DNA from: Candidatus Desulfolinea nitratireducens
GTDB taxonomy: Bacteria > Chloroflexota > Anaerolineae > Anaerolineales > Villigracilaceae
Assembly (NCBI GenBank): GCA_014382535.1
Contig: JACNJN010000119.1
Coordinates: 1 to 64,000 of the forward strand
DNA length: 64,000 nucleotides
Direction of reading: 5' to 3'
Position 1 is the first letter of the stretch, and the number at the start of each line of letters is the position of its first letter. This document shows, one piece after another, positions 16,345 to 24,097 of this stretch. Both the position numbers and the translations under genes were made by a program. The notes below the pieces were generated by a model that saw nothing but the letters and a program-made list of their open reading frames with translations, had not been told where the DNA came from and made no database searches.

Positions 16345-17340
16345 ATGGAATATCGTCGTTTAGGATCAGCAGGATTACAGGTTTCAGCACTATCATTTGG
16401 TTCGTGGGTTACCTTTGGTGATCAAATTGGAGAAGACGCTGCACATGATATGATGCAGGCTGCAATTGACGCAGGTGTAAATTTCTTTGATAACGCCGAG
16501 GCTTACGCAGGTGGAAAATCCGAAACCATGATGGGCAAGGTTGTCAAAAAGGCAGGCTGGAAACGCTCTGATCTGGTTATTTCGACCAAGATCTTCTGGG
16601 GTGGTGATGGCCCAAATGATACCGGGCTTTCACGCAAGCATATCGTCGAAGGCGTGGATGCTGCCTTGGCACGCCTGCAAATGGACTACGTCGATCTGGT
16701 CTTTGCCCACCGCGCCGATCTGCGCACTCCCATCGAGGAAACGGTTCGGGCCTTTACCCATGTTATCAATCAGGGCAAGGCGTTTTATTGGGGGACAAGT
16801 GAGTGGAGTGCAGCCCAGATCATGGAGGCGTACGCCGTCGCCCGCCGTGAGAATTTGATCCCGCCCCAGATGGAACAACCACAATATCATATGTTCCACC
16901 GGGAACGCTTCGAGGCTGAGTATGCCCGTCTTTATCAGGAGATCGGCTATGGGACGACGATCTGGAGCCCTCTCGCGAGCGGCTTGCTGACCGGTAAATA
17001 TAACGCCGGGATGCCCGAAGGGACGCGCGCCACACTCAAAGGATACGAGTGGTTGAAGAAACGTTTCACGGATGAGACAGCCGTTGAGAATATTGCCAAA
17101 GTTGGAGAGTTGATCCCGATTGCCGAGAAGATCGGCTGCACGATGGCGCAGCTTGCCCTGGCGTGGACCTTGAAGAATCCCAATGTGAGTACAACCATCA
17201 CAGGTGCCTCACGTCCAGAACAGGTCGTCGAGAATATGAAGGCGATCGATTATGTTGAAGAACTCACCCCTGATGTAATGGAACGGATTGAAAAGATTTT
17301 GAATAATAAACCTGCGCAAGAAACAGATTGGCGCGCATAG
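16345..17340 (+). CDS. Aldo/keto reductase
   Basis: 331 residues, TIM-barrel NADPH-dependent reductase of carbonyls. Catalytic tetrad: Asp49, Tyr54, Lys82 (STKIFWGG) and His122 (VFAHRADL). The C-terminal cofactor region includes [16 protein letters not shown]. The sequence pattern ([23 protein letters not shown], broken in the family by short loops) is closest to the potassium-channel beta-subunit/YghZ branch. AAGGA precedes the start. Monocistronic: palindromic repeats and a terminator flank it. Substrate unknown. Confidence 0.88.
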   Translation: MEYRRLGSAGLQVSALSFGSWVTFGDQIGEDAAHDMMQAAIDAGVNFFDNAEAYAGGKSETMMGKVVKKAGWKRSDLVISTKIFWGGDGPNDTGLSRKHIVEGVDAALARLQMDYVDLVFAHRADLRTPIEETVRAFTHVINQGKAFYWGTSEWSAAQIMEAYAVARRENLIPPQMEQPQYHMFHRERFEAEYARLYQEIGYGTTIWSPLASGLLTGKYNAGMPEGTRATLKGYEWLKKRFTDETAVENIAKVGELIPIAEKIGCTMAQLALAWTLKNPNVSTTITGASRPEQVVENMKAIDYVEELTPDVMERIEKILNNKPAQETDWRA

Positions 17341-17380
17341 CCCTCACCCCAACCCCTCTCCCACGAGTAGGAGAAGGGCC
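17341..17380. repeat. CCCTCTCCC-type palindromic repeat
   Basis: CCCTCACCCCAACCCCTCTCCC, a short spacer, then GGAGAAGGGCC; it starts right at the reductase stop codon. Confidence 0.5.
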
Positions 17381-17393
17381 CTGTATATAAAAT

Positions 17394-17426
17394 AAGTACC
17401 CGTTCCCTGCCAGGGAACGGGTACTT
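17394..17426. terminator. Bidirectional intrinsic terminator
   Basis: 15-bp perfect stem (AAGTACCCGTTCCCT / AGGGAACGGGTACTT) with a 3-nt loop and a T-run on the plus side, between the convergent reductase and GltD-like genes. It shares the CCCGTTCC core with the terminator at 12833. Confidence 0.88.
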
Positions 17427-17444
17427 GGTTTTTATAGAATAAAC

Positions 17445-18887
17445 CTAGTTCTTTTGGAGATACTCGTCGATAGCGGTTGCGGTTTTGCGGCCCGCCACCA
17501 TGGCGGTGACCACCAGATCGGGGCCAGTGGCTGCATCACCACCGGCATAGACACCAGGAATGGATGTGGCGCCTGTATCATAATCGACGGTGATCAACCC
17601 CCAGTCGTGGGTTTCCAAATCTGGCGTGGATTTGCTAATGGTTTCATCAGGCCAATACCCTAAGGCCAGCACGGCTGTATCTGCTTCGACGATAAAGTTG
17701 GAGCCTTCTATCTTTGCGGGGCGGCGGCGACCAGAATCATCGGGTTCTCCCAACTCCATCCGTAGGCATTCGACACCGGCCAGGTTGCCATCTTCATCAG
17801 GAATAAACTTTATAGGTTGGGTGAGGAACTGATAATTGGCACCCTCCTCTTTGGTCATCTTTCGATCTTTGGCACCACCAGGCATTTCTCTCAAAGTTCG
17901 TCGATAGAGACAAGTCACTTCTTCAGCGCCCAGACGCAGAGAGGAACGCAACGCATCGGAGGCGGTATCGCCACCACCGATCACGACCACCTTTTTCCCC
18001 ACATTTGTAATTGGTTCCACGCCTTCAGGGAGATAGGCCAAATTGACGTTTGTGCGGATCAGAAAATCGGTCGCGAGATGTACGCCTGGCAGGTCAACAC
18101 CTTCAGCTTTTAGTGGCGCATCGATTTGAGTGCCTACGCCAATGAATACGGCTTCAAAACCTTCCTTGAATAAATCATCGATGGTTTTATCTTTGCCGAT
18201 GATGGTGTTATATACAAATTTTACGCCTGCATTTTCCAAATCTTGAATGGATTGAAAGACAACTTCTTTTGGAAGCTTGAAATTGGGGATCCCGTATGTA
18301 AGCAATCCGCCAGCAGCAGGTTTGGATTCGAAAATGGTAACCTGATACCCTTTTTGAACAAGTTGTTCTGCACAACCGTGTCCAGAAGGTCCTGCTCCGA
18401 TAATTGCCACCTTTTTTCCATTCAACCCAGGGACTGGAATGGCGTAGCCTTTTACCATGCGTTCATAATCCATCACAAAGGTTTCGAGCATTCCTGTCAG
18501 GACAGGTGCATCCCCTTCATTTTTGGCAAGCACGCATGACCCCTGGCATAGCTGTTCATGCGGGCAGACACGGCTGCAAACTTCGGGAAGGGAGCTGGTT
18601 TGTCGGTAAAGTTCGGCTGCCTTCAGAAATTCGCCCTGCTCAATTAGCCACATGGCCGAGGGAATATCATTATGGCAAGGGCAGGCAACCATGCATCCGG
18701 CCGGATCTGGACAATGGATACATCGGGAGGCAGCCATTTGAGCGCAGTCTTCCGAAAAGGGGATCACCACGTCATTAAAATCGCCAATCCGCTCGGTGGG
18801 TGGCCGGAGCTGTATGCCATCACAGACAGTTAAGGCACGTGATTTTCGATCAATAGCCAGAAATTCGCCAGGGATGGATTGAGACAT
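17445..18887 (-). CDS. GltD-like NAD(P)H-dependent FAD/Fe-S oxidoreductase
   Basis: 480 residues from the ATG at 18887 (GGAGG upstream). The N-terminal Fer4_20-type domain has Cys-rich motifs CIHCPDPAGCMVACPCHNDIP and CSRVCPHEQLCQGSC. The FAD-binding GAGPSG follows (VAIIGAGPSGHGCAE), then the NADPH-binding GGGDTA (VVVIGGGDTASDALR). This is the layout of the glutamate synthase small subunit and NfnB. No gltB large subunit is nearby, so the partner and exact reaction are open. Two 22-bp direct repeats lie just upstream and may control it. Confidence 0.85.
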   Translation of the reverse strand: MSQSIPGEFLAIDRKSRALTVCDGIQLRPPTERIGDFNDVVIPFSEDCAQMAASRCIHCPDPAGCMVACPCHNDIPSAMWLIEQGEFLKAAELYRQTSSLPEVCSRVCPHEQLCQGSCVLAKNEGDAPVLTGMLETFVMDYERMVKGYAIPVPGLNGKKVAIIGAGPSGHGCAEQLVQKGYQVTIFESKPAAGGLLTYGIPNFKLPKEVVFQSIQDLENAGVKFVYNTIIGKDKTIDDLFKEGFEAVFIGVGTQIDAPLKAEGVDLPGVHLATDFLIRTNVNLAYLPEGVEPITNVGKKVVVIGGGDTASDALRSSLRLGAEEVTCLYRRTLREMPGGAKDRKMTKEEGANYQFLTQPIKFIPDEDGNLAGVECLRMELGEPDDSGRRRPAKIEGSNFIVEADTAVLALGYWPDETISKSTPDLETHDWGLITVDYDTGATSIPGVYAGGDAATGPDLVVTAMVAGRKTATAIDEYLQKN

Positions 18888-18960
18888 TTTGGATACCTCC
18901 GGAGGGCTCAATTCAATACAACTTTGCCAGACCAAATAATAATAAAGATAGCTTCTCCAT

Positions 18961-19004
18961 ATTAGTTCCATTTGTCACAAGCATTAGTTCTGTTTGTCAC
19001 AAAT
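18961..19004 (-). repeat. Two 22-bp tandem repeats upstream of the GltD-like gene
   Basis: Copies at 18961-18982 and 18983-19004, 18 of 22 positions identical, each with TTTGTCACAA. On the minus strand this reads TTGTGACAAA. A TATTAT -10 candidate lies at about 18941-18946, so the repeats would cover the -35/activator region. The rest of the 258-bp gap 18888-19145 shows no gene. Confidence 0.6.
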
Positions 19005-19095
19005 ATTATCCATTCTATGGATTTGGCTAAAAAGGAGATTGTATTTTTGGGTTTTTTCTCGTGAGACAGCTATTTTCCTGTGTACATATATGAAA

Positions 19096-19128
19096 AAGCC
19101 CTCTTTTCCACCAAGGAAAGGAGGGCTT
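19096..19128 (-). terminator. Intrinsic terminator after the DinB-like gene
   Basis: 14-bp stem AAGCCCTCCTTTCC/GGAAAAGAGGGCTT on the minus strand (one wobble pair), followed by TTTTCA. Confidence 0.8.
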
Positions 19129-19145
19129 CCGCTTCATAATTAGGT

Positions 19146-19625
19146 CTATGGCTTTGTTTCGATAAATGCTTTCAATATTTCCAACTGACCGAGGTGGAAG
19201 CTTTCATGCCAGTGAAAACTTCCAATATGTTCATAACGCGTCTTTTCGCCCCGATAATTGGTGAAGTTTTCATCCAGCCATTCCGCGCTGACATTTTCCA
19301 GCGCGGCCTCAAGGAGCTCCACGCTTTCATCGAGATATGCGATCAACTTCTCAAATTTGATGGAAGGGCTTTCCTGCGTTACAGGCTGGGTATCCTGATG
19401 ATAAAGCGCGCGGACCTCTTCCTGCCACCCGTGCGCTGCATCGACCGTTTCGAGGACATGACTGCGGTTGGTGACGATATGACCGAGGATCCAGTTCATG
19501 CAATTGTGTTTGAAGGGGAGTTGTAAAACGCTCTCTTCGTGGCTTATGCCCTTCATGAAAACATGCATAATGCGGTTGTGGAATTGATATTTCTCGTAAA
19601 GTGATTGTGCTTTTTTGGTGGGCAT
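19146..19625 (-). CDS. DinB-family protein
   Basis: 159 residues, four-helix bundle. Likely metal ligands: His in NWILGHIVTNRSH (about 48-54) and in SFHWHESFHLGQ (about 136-144), the usual DinB three-His arrangement. The family includes thiol-dependent S-transferases and many proteins of unknown role; it is often stress-induced. It lies 35 bp downstream of the PAP2 gene. Function not assigned. Confidence 0.75.
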   Translation of the reverse strand: MPTKKAQSLYEKYQFHNRIMHVFMKGISHEESVLQLPFKHNCMNWILGHIVTNRSHVLETVDAAHGWQEEVRALYHQDTQPVTQESPSIKFEKLIAYLDESVELLEAALENVSAEWLDENFTNYRGEKTRYEHIGSFHWHESFHLGQLEILKAFIETKP

Positions 19626-19660
19626 GAGTTATTCCTAATCTACTGATAAATAATACTTCC

Positions 19661-20221
19661 TTACCAAAGTACCAAGCCAGACCAGCCAAGAAACCATTCA
19701 TAGATCGCAGGGTAAATCGCGAAGCCGATCCAGCCGCCGAGGACGCCGAGCAGCCCACCGACGACGATATCCGAAAGATAATGAACGCCCATCGCGACGC
19801 GGGCCAGCGCAACCAGCGGCCCCCAGATGACAAGGATGATCGTCAACCAGAGCGGGCCGAGGAAGACCGCCATCATGGCGATCAAAAAGGAGCGAGCCGC
19901 ATGCCCGGAGGGAAAGGAGTGTGGGTCGGTGCTGCGATACATGAGTCCCCATTCCCCTTCGGGCCGTTTGCGTTTGACGGAAAATTTAACGGTCAGGACG
20001 ATGGCGGCCATGATGATGATCGCCCCCAATTGGATGGCGGCCCACTGTTTCCAGGAGGGATTGCCGAGAAACCACAGGATGAGTAATCCTGCCGCCCAGA
20101 ACCATGAATCCCCAGAGTGGGCGAAGAAGGCGGCGGCAGAGCGCAATGCCCCCGGGTTTTCTGCGATGCGCATTTTTTTTGAGAGTTCAGCGTCGAGTTC
20201 GAGGATGTTTTTGATGGTCAT
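19661..20221 (-). CDS. PAP2-family membrane phosphatase
   Basis: 186 residues, about five to six membrane helices. The three phosphatase motifs are complete: K-x6-RP at 79-87 (KFSVKRKRP), PSGH at 104-107, and R-x5-H-x3-D at 141-151 (RVAMGVHYLSD). It dephosphorylates lipid phosphates such as undecaprenyl diphosphate or phosphatidic acid at the outer membrane face. No ribosome-binding site is seen before the ATG. A 92-bp palindromic element begins 12 bp upstream of the start, so the promoter may lie in or beyond it. Confidence 0.88.
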   Translation of the reverse strand: MTIKNILELDAELSKKMRIAENPGALRSAAAFFAHSGDSWFWAAGLLILWFLGNPSWKQWAAIQLGAIIIMAAIVLTVKFSVKRKRPEGEWGLMYRSTDPHSFPSGHAARSFLIAMMAVFLGPLWLTIILVIWGPLVALARVAMGVHYLSDIVVGGLLGVLGGWIGFAIYPAIYEWFLGWSGLVLW

Positions 20222-20233
20222 AAATTATTAGGT

Positions 20234-20325
20234 GTCATTGCGAGAAGCCGCTTTGCGGCGACGTGGCAATCTCCCATTTATGGAGGAGATTGCTTCGTCA
20301 CTGTACGACAGTTTCTCGCAATGAC
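20234..20325. mobile_element. 92-bp palindromic MITE-like repeat
   Basis: Perfect 13-bp inverted ends GTCATTGCGAGAA / TTCTCGCAATGAC. Inner inverted pairs are GCAATCTCC (20266-20274) and GGAGATTGC (20285-20293). The GTCATTGCGAG end recurs at 21121. No coding capacity. Confidence 0.72.
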
Positions 20326-20331
20326 AATAGA

Positions 20332-21108
20332 TTAAACTGTCTTTTCCAAATCCGCCCGCAGCATTTCAAGCTGATGCGGCTTATCCACGTCCATGGCGCC
20401 TTCAGCATAGGGCCAAATGAGGGCGCGGCCAGTGAAATTAAGTTTTTTGGTGGCGCGCTTAACCGCGTCTGCCAGAGAGAGGCGTCCAAGCAGTAGCAAG
20501 ACCAATGTCAGGATGCCGATCGAAGCAGCCTGTTTGAGGGGATTTTTTCGTTGACCGATCAGCACTTCCCATGTGGCGAGGTGCTCGGGATCAGTCGTCA
20601 TCGAGTGGTGGGCTATGTGGATATCCGCGCCGCAGAGTTCCATATCCTTTAATTTGGTGAAGGTGCGGTTTGAGTTCGGGTAGCGGGCATCCATTGTTTC
20701 TCTTTTGACCACGCCGTAGTAGAGATCATGTTTGGTTTCCATGGCGGCATCGATCAGCCAATCGATCATTTCCCCAGTGATGGCGGGAATATCAGCAGAC
20801 GAGGAGAGGACATACTCTGCCTCGGGGTTGAGTTCGCGCATTTTGTCGATGCCTGCCTCGATATTGGCGAGCATCCGCCCCTGGTTGGGGATGTGATAAG
20901 TCGGTTTTTTGCAGGTGACGCTCATCTCTTCGGGTAATCCAATGATGATGACATTCCCCACCTTTTTGGCGTCGCCGAGGGCATCCAATACCCATTGCAC
21001 CATCGGCTTACCAGCGATATCAAGCATGGCTTTTGCTTTGCCTTGCGTATATTCGTAGAGTGGCTGATCTGGTTTGGGGATGCCACCAGCGATAACAATT
21101 GCGTCCAT
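20332..21108 (-). CDS. Nucleotidyltransferase (MobA/GlmU-like NTP transferase)
   Basis: 258 residues from the ATG at 21108 (GGAGGT 7 bp upstream). The N-terminal MDAIVIAGG-x-PKPD is a variant of the LAGGxGxR signature, and KAKAMLDIAGKPMVQWVLDAL is the sugar-nucleotidyltransferase-like second block. SSSADIPAITGEM holds the metal-binding Asp. The usual Arg of the first motif is replaced by a Pro-rich loop. A hydrophobic stretch at about 195-210 (ASIGILTLVLLLLGRLS) may contact the membrane. Neighbours do not reveal the substrate. Confidence 0.68.
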   Translation of the reverse strand: MDAIVIAGGIPKPDQPLYEYTQGKAKAMLDIAGKPMVQWVLDALGDAKKVGNVIIIGLPEEMSVTCKKPTYHIPNQGRMLANIEAGIDKMRELNPEAEYVLSSSADIPAITGEMIDWLIDAAMETKHDLYYGVVKRETMDARYPNSNRTFTKLKDMELCGADIHIAHHSMTTDPEHLATWEVLIGQRKNPLKQAASIGILTLVLLLLGRLSLADAVKRATKKLNFTGRALIWPYAEGAMDVDKPHQLEMLRADLEKTV

Positions 21109-21120
21109 ATTTACCTCCAC

Positions 21121-21220
21121 GTCATTGCGAGTATCTTTTTGCGACACGTGCGCCGCACTGCGTGCTCCCAGCGCTGCTCCGCTTTGCGGGGCAGGTGTTG
21201 CAGTGCAGGTGAGTAATGAC
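21121..21220. mobile_element. Degenerate copy of the GTCATTGCGAG element
   Basis: Begins GTCATTGCGAG (identical to the element at 20234) and ends GTAATGAC. The interior has a G/C-rich hairpin with CACTGC/GCAGTG ends. It fills most of the gap between the nucleotidyltransferase and the next gene upstream. Confidence 0.5.
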
Positions 21221-21223
21221 AGG

Positions 21224-22129
21224 CTAATTTAATTCCTGCATTTGGGGTTCGAAACCCAATTGGTCCAGAAGTTCGCCATACTCATCCCAACTGAGGGGGC
21301 GTCCCTTGCCAGAGATGGCGACAAGGGCAGCTTCCATCATATTGGTACCAAAGGAGCGACCATCCAGAACGGGGGTCGTGGTGATCAAATATTTTACGCC
21401 AAGCTTTTTGAAAAGCTGCACATCTTCAGGTGTGGTGGTATTGGTGACGATAACTTTGCCTTCCATATTGTCAGGCATATAGCGCTTTATATAGTGGCAA
21501 TCGCCAGCGATGACAGTTGCCCAATCGTAGTATTTTCCCCATTTAGGCGTTCGCTTTTCCTGTTTTTCGCCAGTTGGGTAGATCCATTCAAAGGGTAATC
21601 GTCCAGCGATGGGCATCAGAAGGCTCCCAACTACTTTAAGATGGCTAAGTTTATGGATTGCAATTGGAATGTCCAGACCGAACATCAAATCGCCAAAGAC
21701 TGTCTCGTACCCGGCCTCGGCAAAAGATTTCGAGAGTCCCCAACGGTCTACTCCAAGAGCTACCAAGACTTTACGTCCCTTTTGGTTAATATAATCACCG
21801 ATTTTTTCATCAAGAAAAGCGGCAGATTTATTTTCTAGGGTATTTTTCAATCCGCCCCCATCTACCACAGGCGTTTTTTCAATATAGCGTACCATCGGTT
21901 TCACTGAATAAAGAGGGAACCATTTTCCATCTATCAGCGCACCCAGGTCTGCACCACCGACGCCAAAAGCATCTACTGTGCCATCCAGTTCCTTATATTT
22001 CAGGGCAGCGGCTTCCATATCTCCATCTGTCCCAATGCGTTCTATGCTGATCTCTTGTCCAAGCAAAGTCACTGTTACGGCTTTGTCTCGTTTTGATGAG
22101 CCAATACTCACACTCACTGCTCTTTTCAT
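21224..22129 (-). CDS. Conserved protein similar to those labelled quinate 5-dehydrogenase
   Basis: 301 residues, soluble. The N-terminus MKRAVSVSIGSSKRDK and the GTDGDMEAA, FGVGGADLG and TPVVDGGGLK blocks match, as far as I recall, a conserved family labelled quinate 5-dehydrogenase in several anaerobic bacteria. I see no clear NAD-binding GxGxxG, so the catalytic name is doubtful. VIVTNTTTPEDV and TTTPVLDGRSFGTNMME near the C-terminus are strongly conserved-looking. It lies 185 bp downstream of the fumarase genes. Confidence 0.5.
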   Translation of the reverse strand: MKRAVSVSIGSSKRDKAVTVTLLGQEISIERIGTDGDMEAAALKYKELDGTVDAFGVGGADLGALIDGKWFPLYSVKPMVRYIEKTPVVDGGGLKNTLENKSAAFLDEKIGDYINQKGRKVLVALGVDRWGLSKSFAEAGYETVFGDLMFGLDIPIAIHKLSHLKVVGSLLMPIAGRLPFEWIYPTGEKQEKRTPKWGKYYDWATVIAGDCHYIKRYMPDNMEGKVIVTNTTTPEDVQLFKKLGVKYLITTTPVLDGRSFGTNMMEAALVAISGKGRPLSWDEYGELLDQLGFEPQMQELN

Positions 22130-22210
22130 TTCATTCTCCTTCGGGTGAAAATAAATTCATCGCATAAATGATTGGATCATTTCAAACACTTTGATTATAC
22201 CCATATTAAG

Positions 22211-22244
22211 AAAAAAACTCAGCCAGAGTTTGTTGCTGACTGAG
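22211..22244 (-). terminator. Probable terminator after the fumarase genes
   Basis: On the minus strand CTCAG ... CTGAG with a further inner CAG/CTG pairing, followed by TTTTTTT. The stem is short but the T-run is long. Confidence 0.55.
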
Positions 22245-22314
22245 ATTTGGAGGTGAGGGTCACTTTCAATATAACAGACACCTGATATTTTTCATATTTT
22301 TCGTGTTTGGAATT

Positions 22315-22938
22315 TCAGGAATTCTTTATCAATCCATCCAGAACTTTTTGCGATTTTTCTTCCACAACGGCATGTTGGCTTCCACCATGACTGTCCATCG
22401 TCACCACGACCAGGAAATCTTTTACATCGATCACCCAGATCGCTTCGGGAACGCCAAAATCCAGTTTGTGGACGGCGAGAACCTTTTGTACACATTGGGC
22501 GATCAGCGACGCTGCGCCGCCGATGGCGTGGAAGTAGACTGCAGGCGTATCCTGACAGCCTTTGAGCGTCTTTGCGCCCATGCCGCCTTTGCCGATGACG
22601 CCTTTTATGTTGAAATGCTCCATGACCAGAGCCTGATAGGGTTCCTCGCGAATGGAAGTAGTTGGTCCCGCCGCGACAAATTTATAATCACCTGTTTCCA
22701 CACCGGAGACAACCGGTCCACAATGATAGATGATCCCACCATCTAGAATTGGTTTAATTGCCTCGAAGACTTCAAGGTCATCGCCTACGGGCTGACGTTT
22801 TTTGGTGATGAAGGTATCGTTCATCCACTTGTGGACGGCATCGCGCCCGGTCAGCATCACACCTGAGAGCAAAACCGAATCGCCGACTTTCAATTCGCGG
22901 ATGGCTTCATCACTGATTGGGATGGTTATTTTTTTCAT
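22315..22938 (-). CDS. Class I fumarate hydratase, beta (C-terminal) subunit
   Basis: 207 residues from the ATG at 22938 (GGAGAA upstream). It combines with the alpha subunit to interconvert fumarate and malate. Signatures: VLLSGVMLTGRDAVHKWM, GPTTSIREEP and GVIGKGGMGAKTL, typical of the swivelling domain of FumA/TtdB-type enzymes. The length fits a split, two-subunit enzyme. It is separated from the alpha gene by a 100-bp gap filled by a palindromic repeat. Confidence 0.9.
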   Translation of the reverse strand: MKKITIPISDEAIRELKVGDSVLLSGVMLTGRDAVHKWMNDTFITKKRQPVGDDLEVFEAIKPILDGGIIYHCGPVVSGVETGDYKFVAAGPTTSIREEPYQALVMEHFNIKGVIGKGGMGAKTLKGCQDTPAVYFHAIGGAASLIAQCVQKVLAVHKLDFGVPEAIWVIDVKDFLVVVTMDSHGGSQHAVVEEKSQKVLDGLIKNS

Positions 22939-22953
22939 TTTCTTCTCCGATTG

Positions 22954-23031
22954 CACCACAAAGGCACAGAGTACACAAAGTTTTTCCTAATCGTCACAAA
23001 GAATCCTTTGTGTCTTCGTGCCTTCGTGGTG
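22954..23031. repeat. CACCACGAAGGCAC palindromic repeat between fumarase subunit genes
   Basis: Left arm CACCACAAAGGCACAGAG...CACAAAG (22954-22980) pairs imperfectly with CTTTGTGTCTTCGTGCCTTCGTGGTG-type sequence at 23006-23031. Related to 15003-15087. Confidence 0.65.
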
Positions 23032-23038
23032 AAAAAAA

Positions 23039-23914
23039 TTAATCGTAAATTACTTCGCTACCCTTCACCGTCATTTTGCGGCGTCTATAAGCCCAGCACA
23101 TATACGAGACAGAAACAAAATAGCTTGCAGGCAGACGATGTAGCCCTTTGATTTTTGTATCCAGCACAGTGGTTTTGCCGCCAAAACCCATCGGGCCGAC
23201 ACCCATCTGATTGGCTTCTTCGGTGATCTGTTTTTCCATCGCATTGAGTTCGGGATTGGGGTTTTCCTCGCCAATCTCGCCTAGCAATGTTTCTTTGGAG
23301 GCAAGGTAAGATGAACTCCGATCCCCGCCGATGGCAACACCGAGAATGCCCGGAGCGCAGCCCCTGCCCTGGGCTTGATGCACGGCATCGAGTACCACCT
23401 TGCGGACACCCGCGAGGTCACGACCGGCACCCATTTCGGTGTTGGGCAATGTATACTGCGCCCCAACATTTTCGCATCCGCCGCCTTTGAGCATCAATTC
23501 AATGGTCAGAGGCTGATCCTGATCGACTTCCTCAAAGTGGATCGTGGGATAATGATCGTCGCCTGTATTATCGCCGGTATTTTTGCCAGTGATGGCATTG
23601 ACCGAGTTGGGACGCAGATAGTTTAGCCTGGTCGCTTCGACGACGGCATCCTGGATCATTTTCTTGATTTTGCGGGTACTATTCCCTTCAGGGTAGTGGA
23701 CGTAGAAGAGGGGTGTCCCCGTATCCTGGCAGATCGGAGTGGAGTTTTTCCTCGCCAATTCCACATTCTTTAGTATGGTATCAAGCGCACCCTGCGCAGC
23801 GGACCCGTCTTCCTCATCCGCATAGGAGGCGCGCAGCTTGGCTTCCACATCCGGGGGCAGATCGGTGGATGTGCGCCGCACGAGTTCGAGTATTTCTTGA
23901 GTCAGATCTTGCAT
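23039..23914 (-). CDS. Class I fumarate hydratase, alpha (N-terminal) subunit
   Basis: 291 residues from the ATG at 23914 (GGAGA upstream). It carries the oxygen-sensitive 4Fe-4S cluster, with Cys62 (TPICQDTGTP), Cys147 (KGGGCENVGAQ) and Cys186 (GRGCAPGILGVAIGGDR) as the likely ligands. It acts in the TCA cycle or its reductive branch together with the beta subunit downstream. The split class I enzyme is common in anaerobes and thermophiles. The 183 bp upstream separate it from the divergent methyltransferase/MTHFR gene. Confidence 0.92.
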   Translation of the reverse strand: MQDLTQEILELVRRTSTDLPPDVEAKLRASYADEEDGSAAQGALDTILKNVELARKNSTPICQDTGTPLFYVHYPEGNSTRKIKKMIQDAVVEATRLNYLRPNSVNAITGKNTGDNTGDDHYPTIHFEEVDQDQPLTIELMLKGGGCENVGAQYTLPNTEMGAGRDLAGVRKVVLDAVHQAQGRGCAPGILGVAIGGDRSSSYLASKETLLGEIGEENPNPELNAMEKQITEEANQMGVGPMGFGGKTTVLDTKIKGLHRLPASYFVSVSYMCWAYRRRKMTVKGSEVIYD

Positions 23915-24097
23915 AGTGATCTCCAAATTAGAAATGAAAAGATACTTCAATCATACTCTAAAATAATGAGAATTTGAGTAGTGAAGAACATAATATTGCA
24001 TATGAAAAGGTTATCGGCTATCAATTATTTCTGCCTTTCGTGTACAATAGACATAATAATTGGCCTATTTATTGGTATGTCATAAGGAAGCCTTGAA

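Noticed and set aside
16250-17380. CRISPR array
   Set aside because: The repeats are isolated palindromes of different sequence, not regularly spaced direct repeats, and no cas gene is present.
17445-18887. Complete glutamate synthase
   Set aside because: Only the small-subunit-like flavoprotein is present; no gltB large subunit lies nearby.
21224-22129. Genuine shikimate/quinate dehydrogenase of the AroE fold
   Set aside because: I see no GxGxxG nucleotide loop or AroE catalytic Lys/Asp motif; only the database-style label is recalled.
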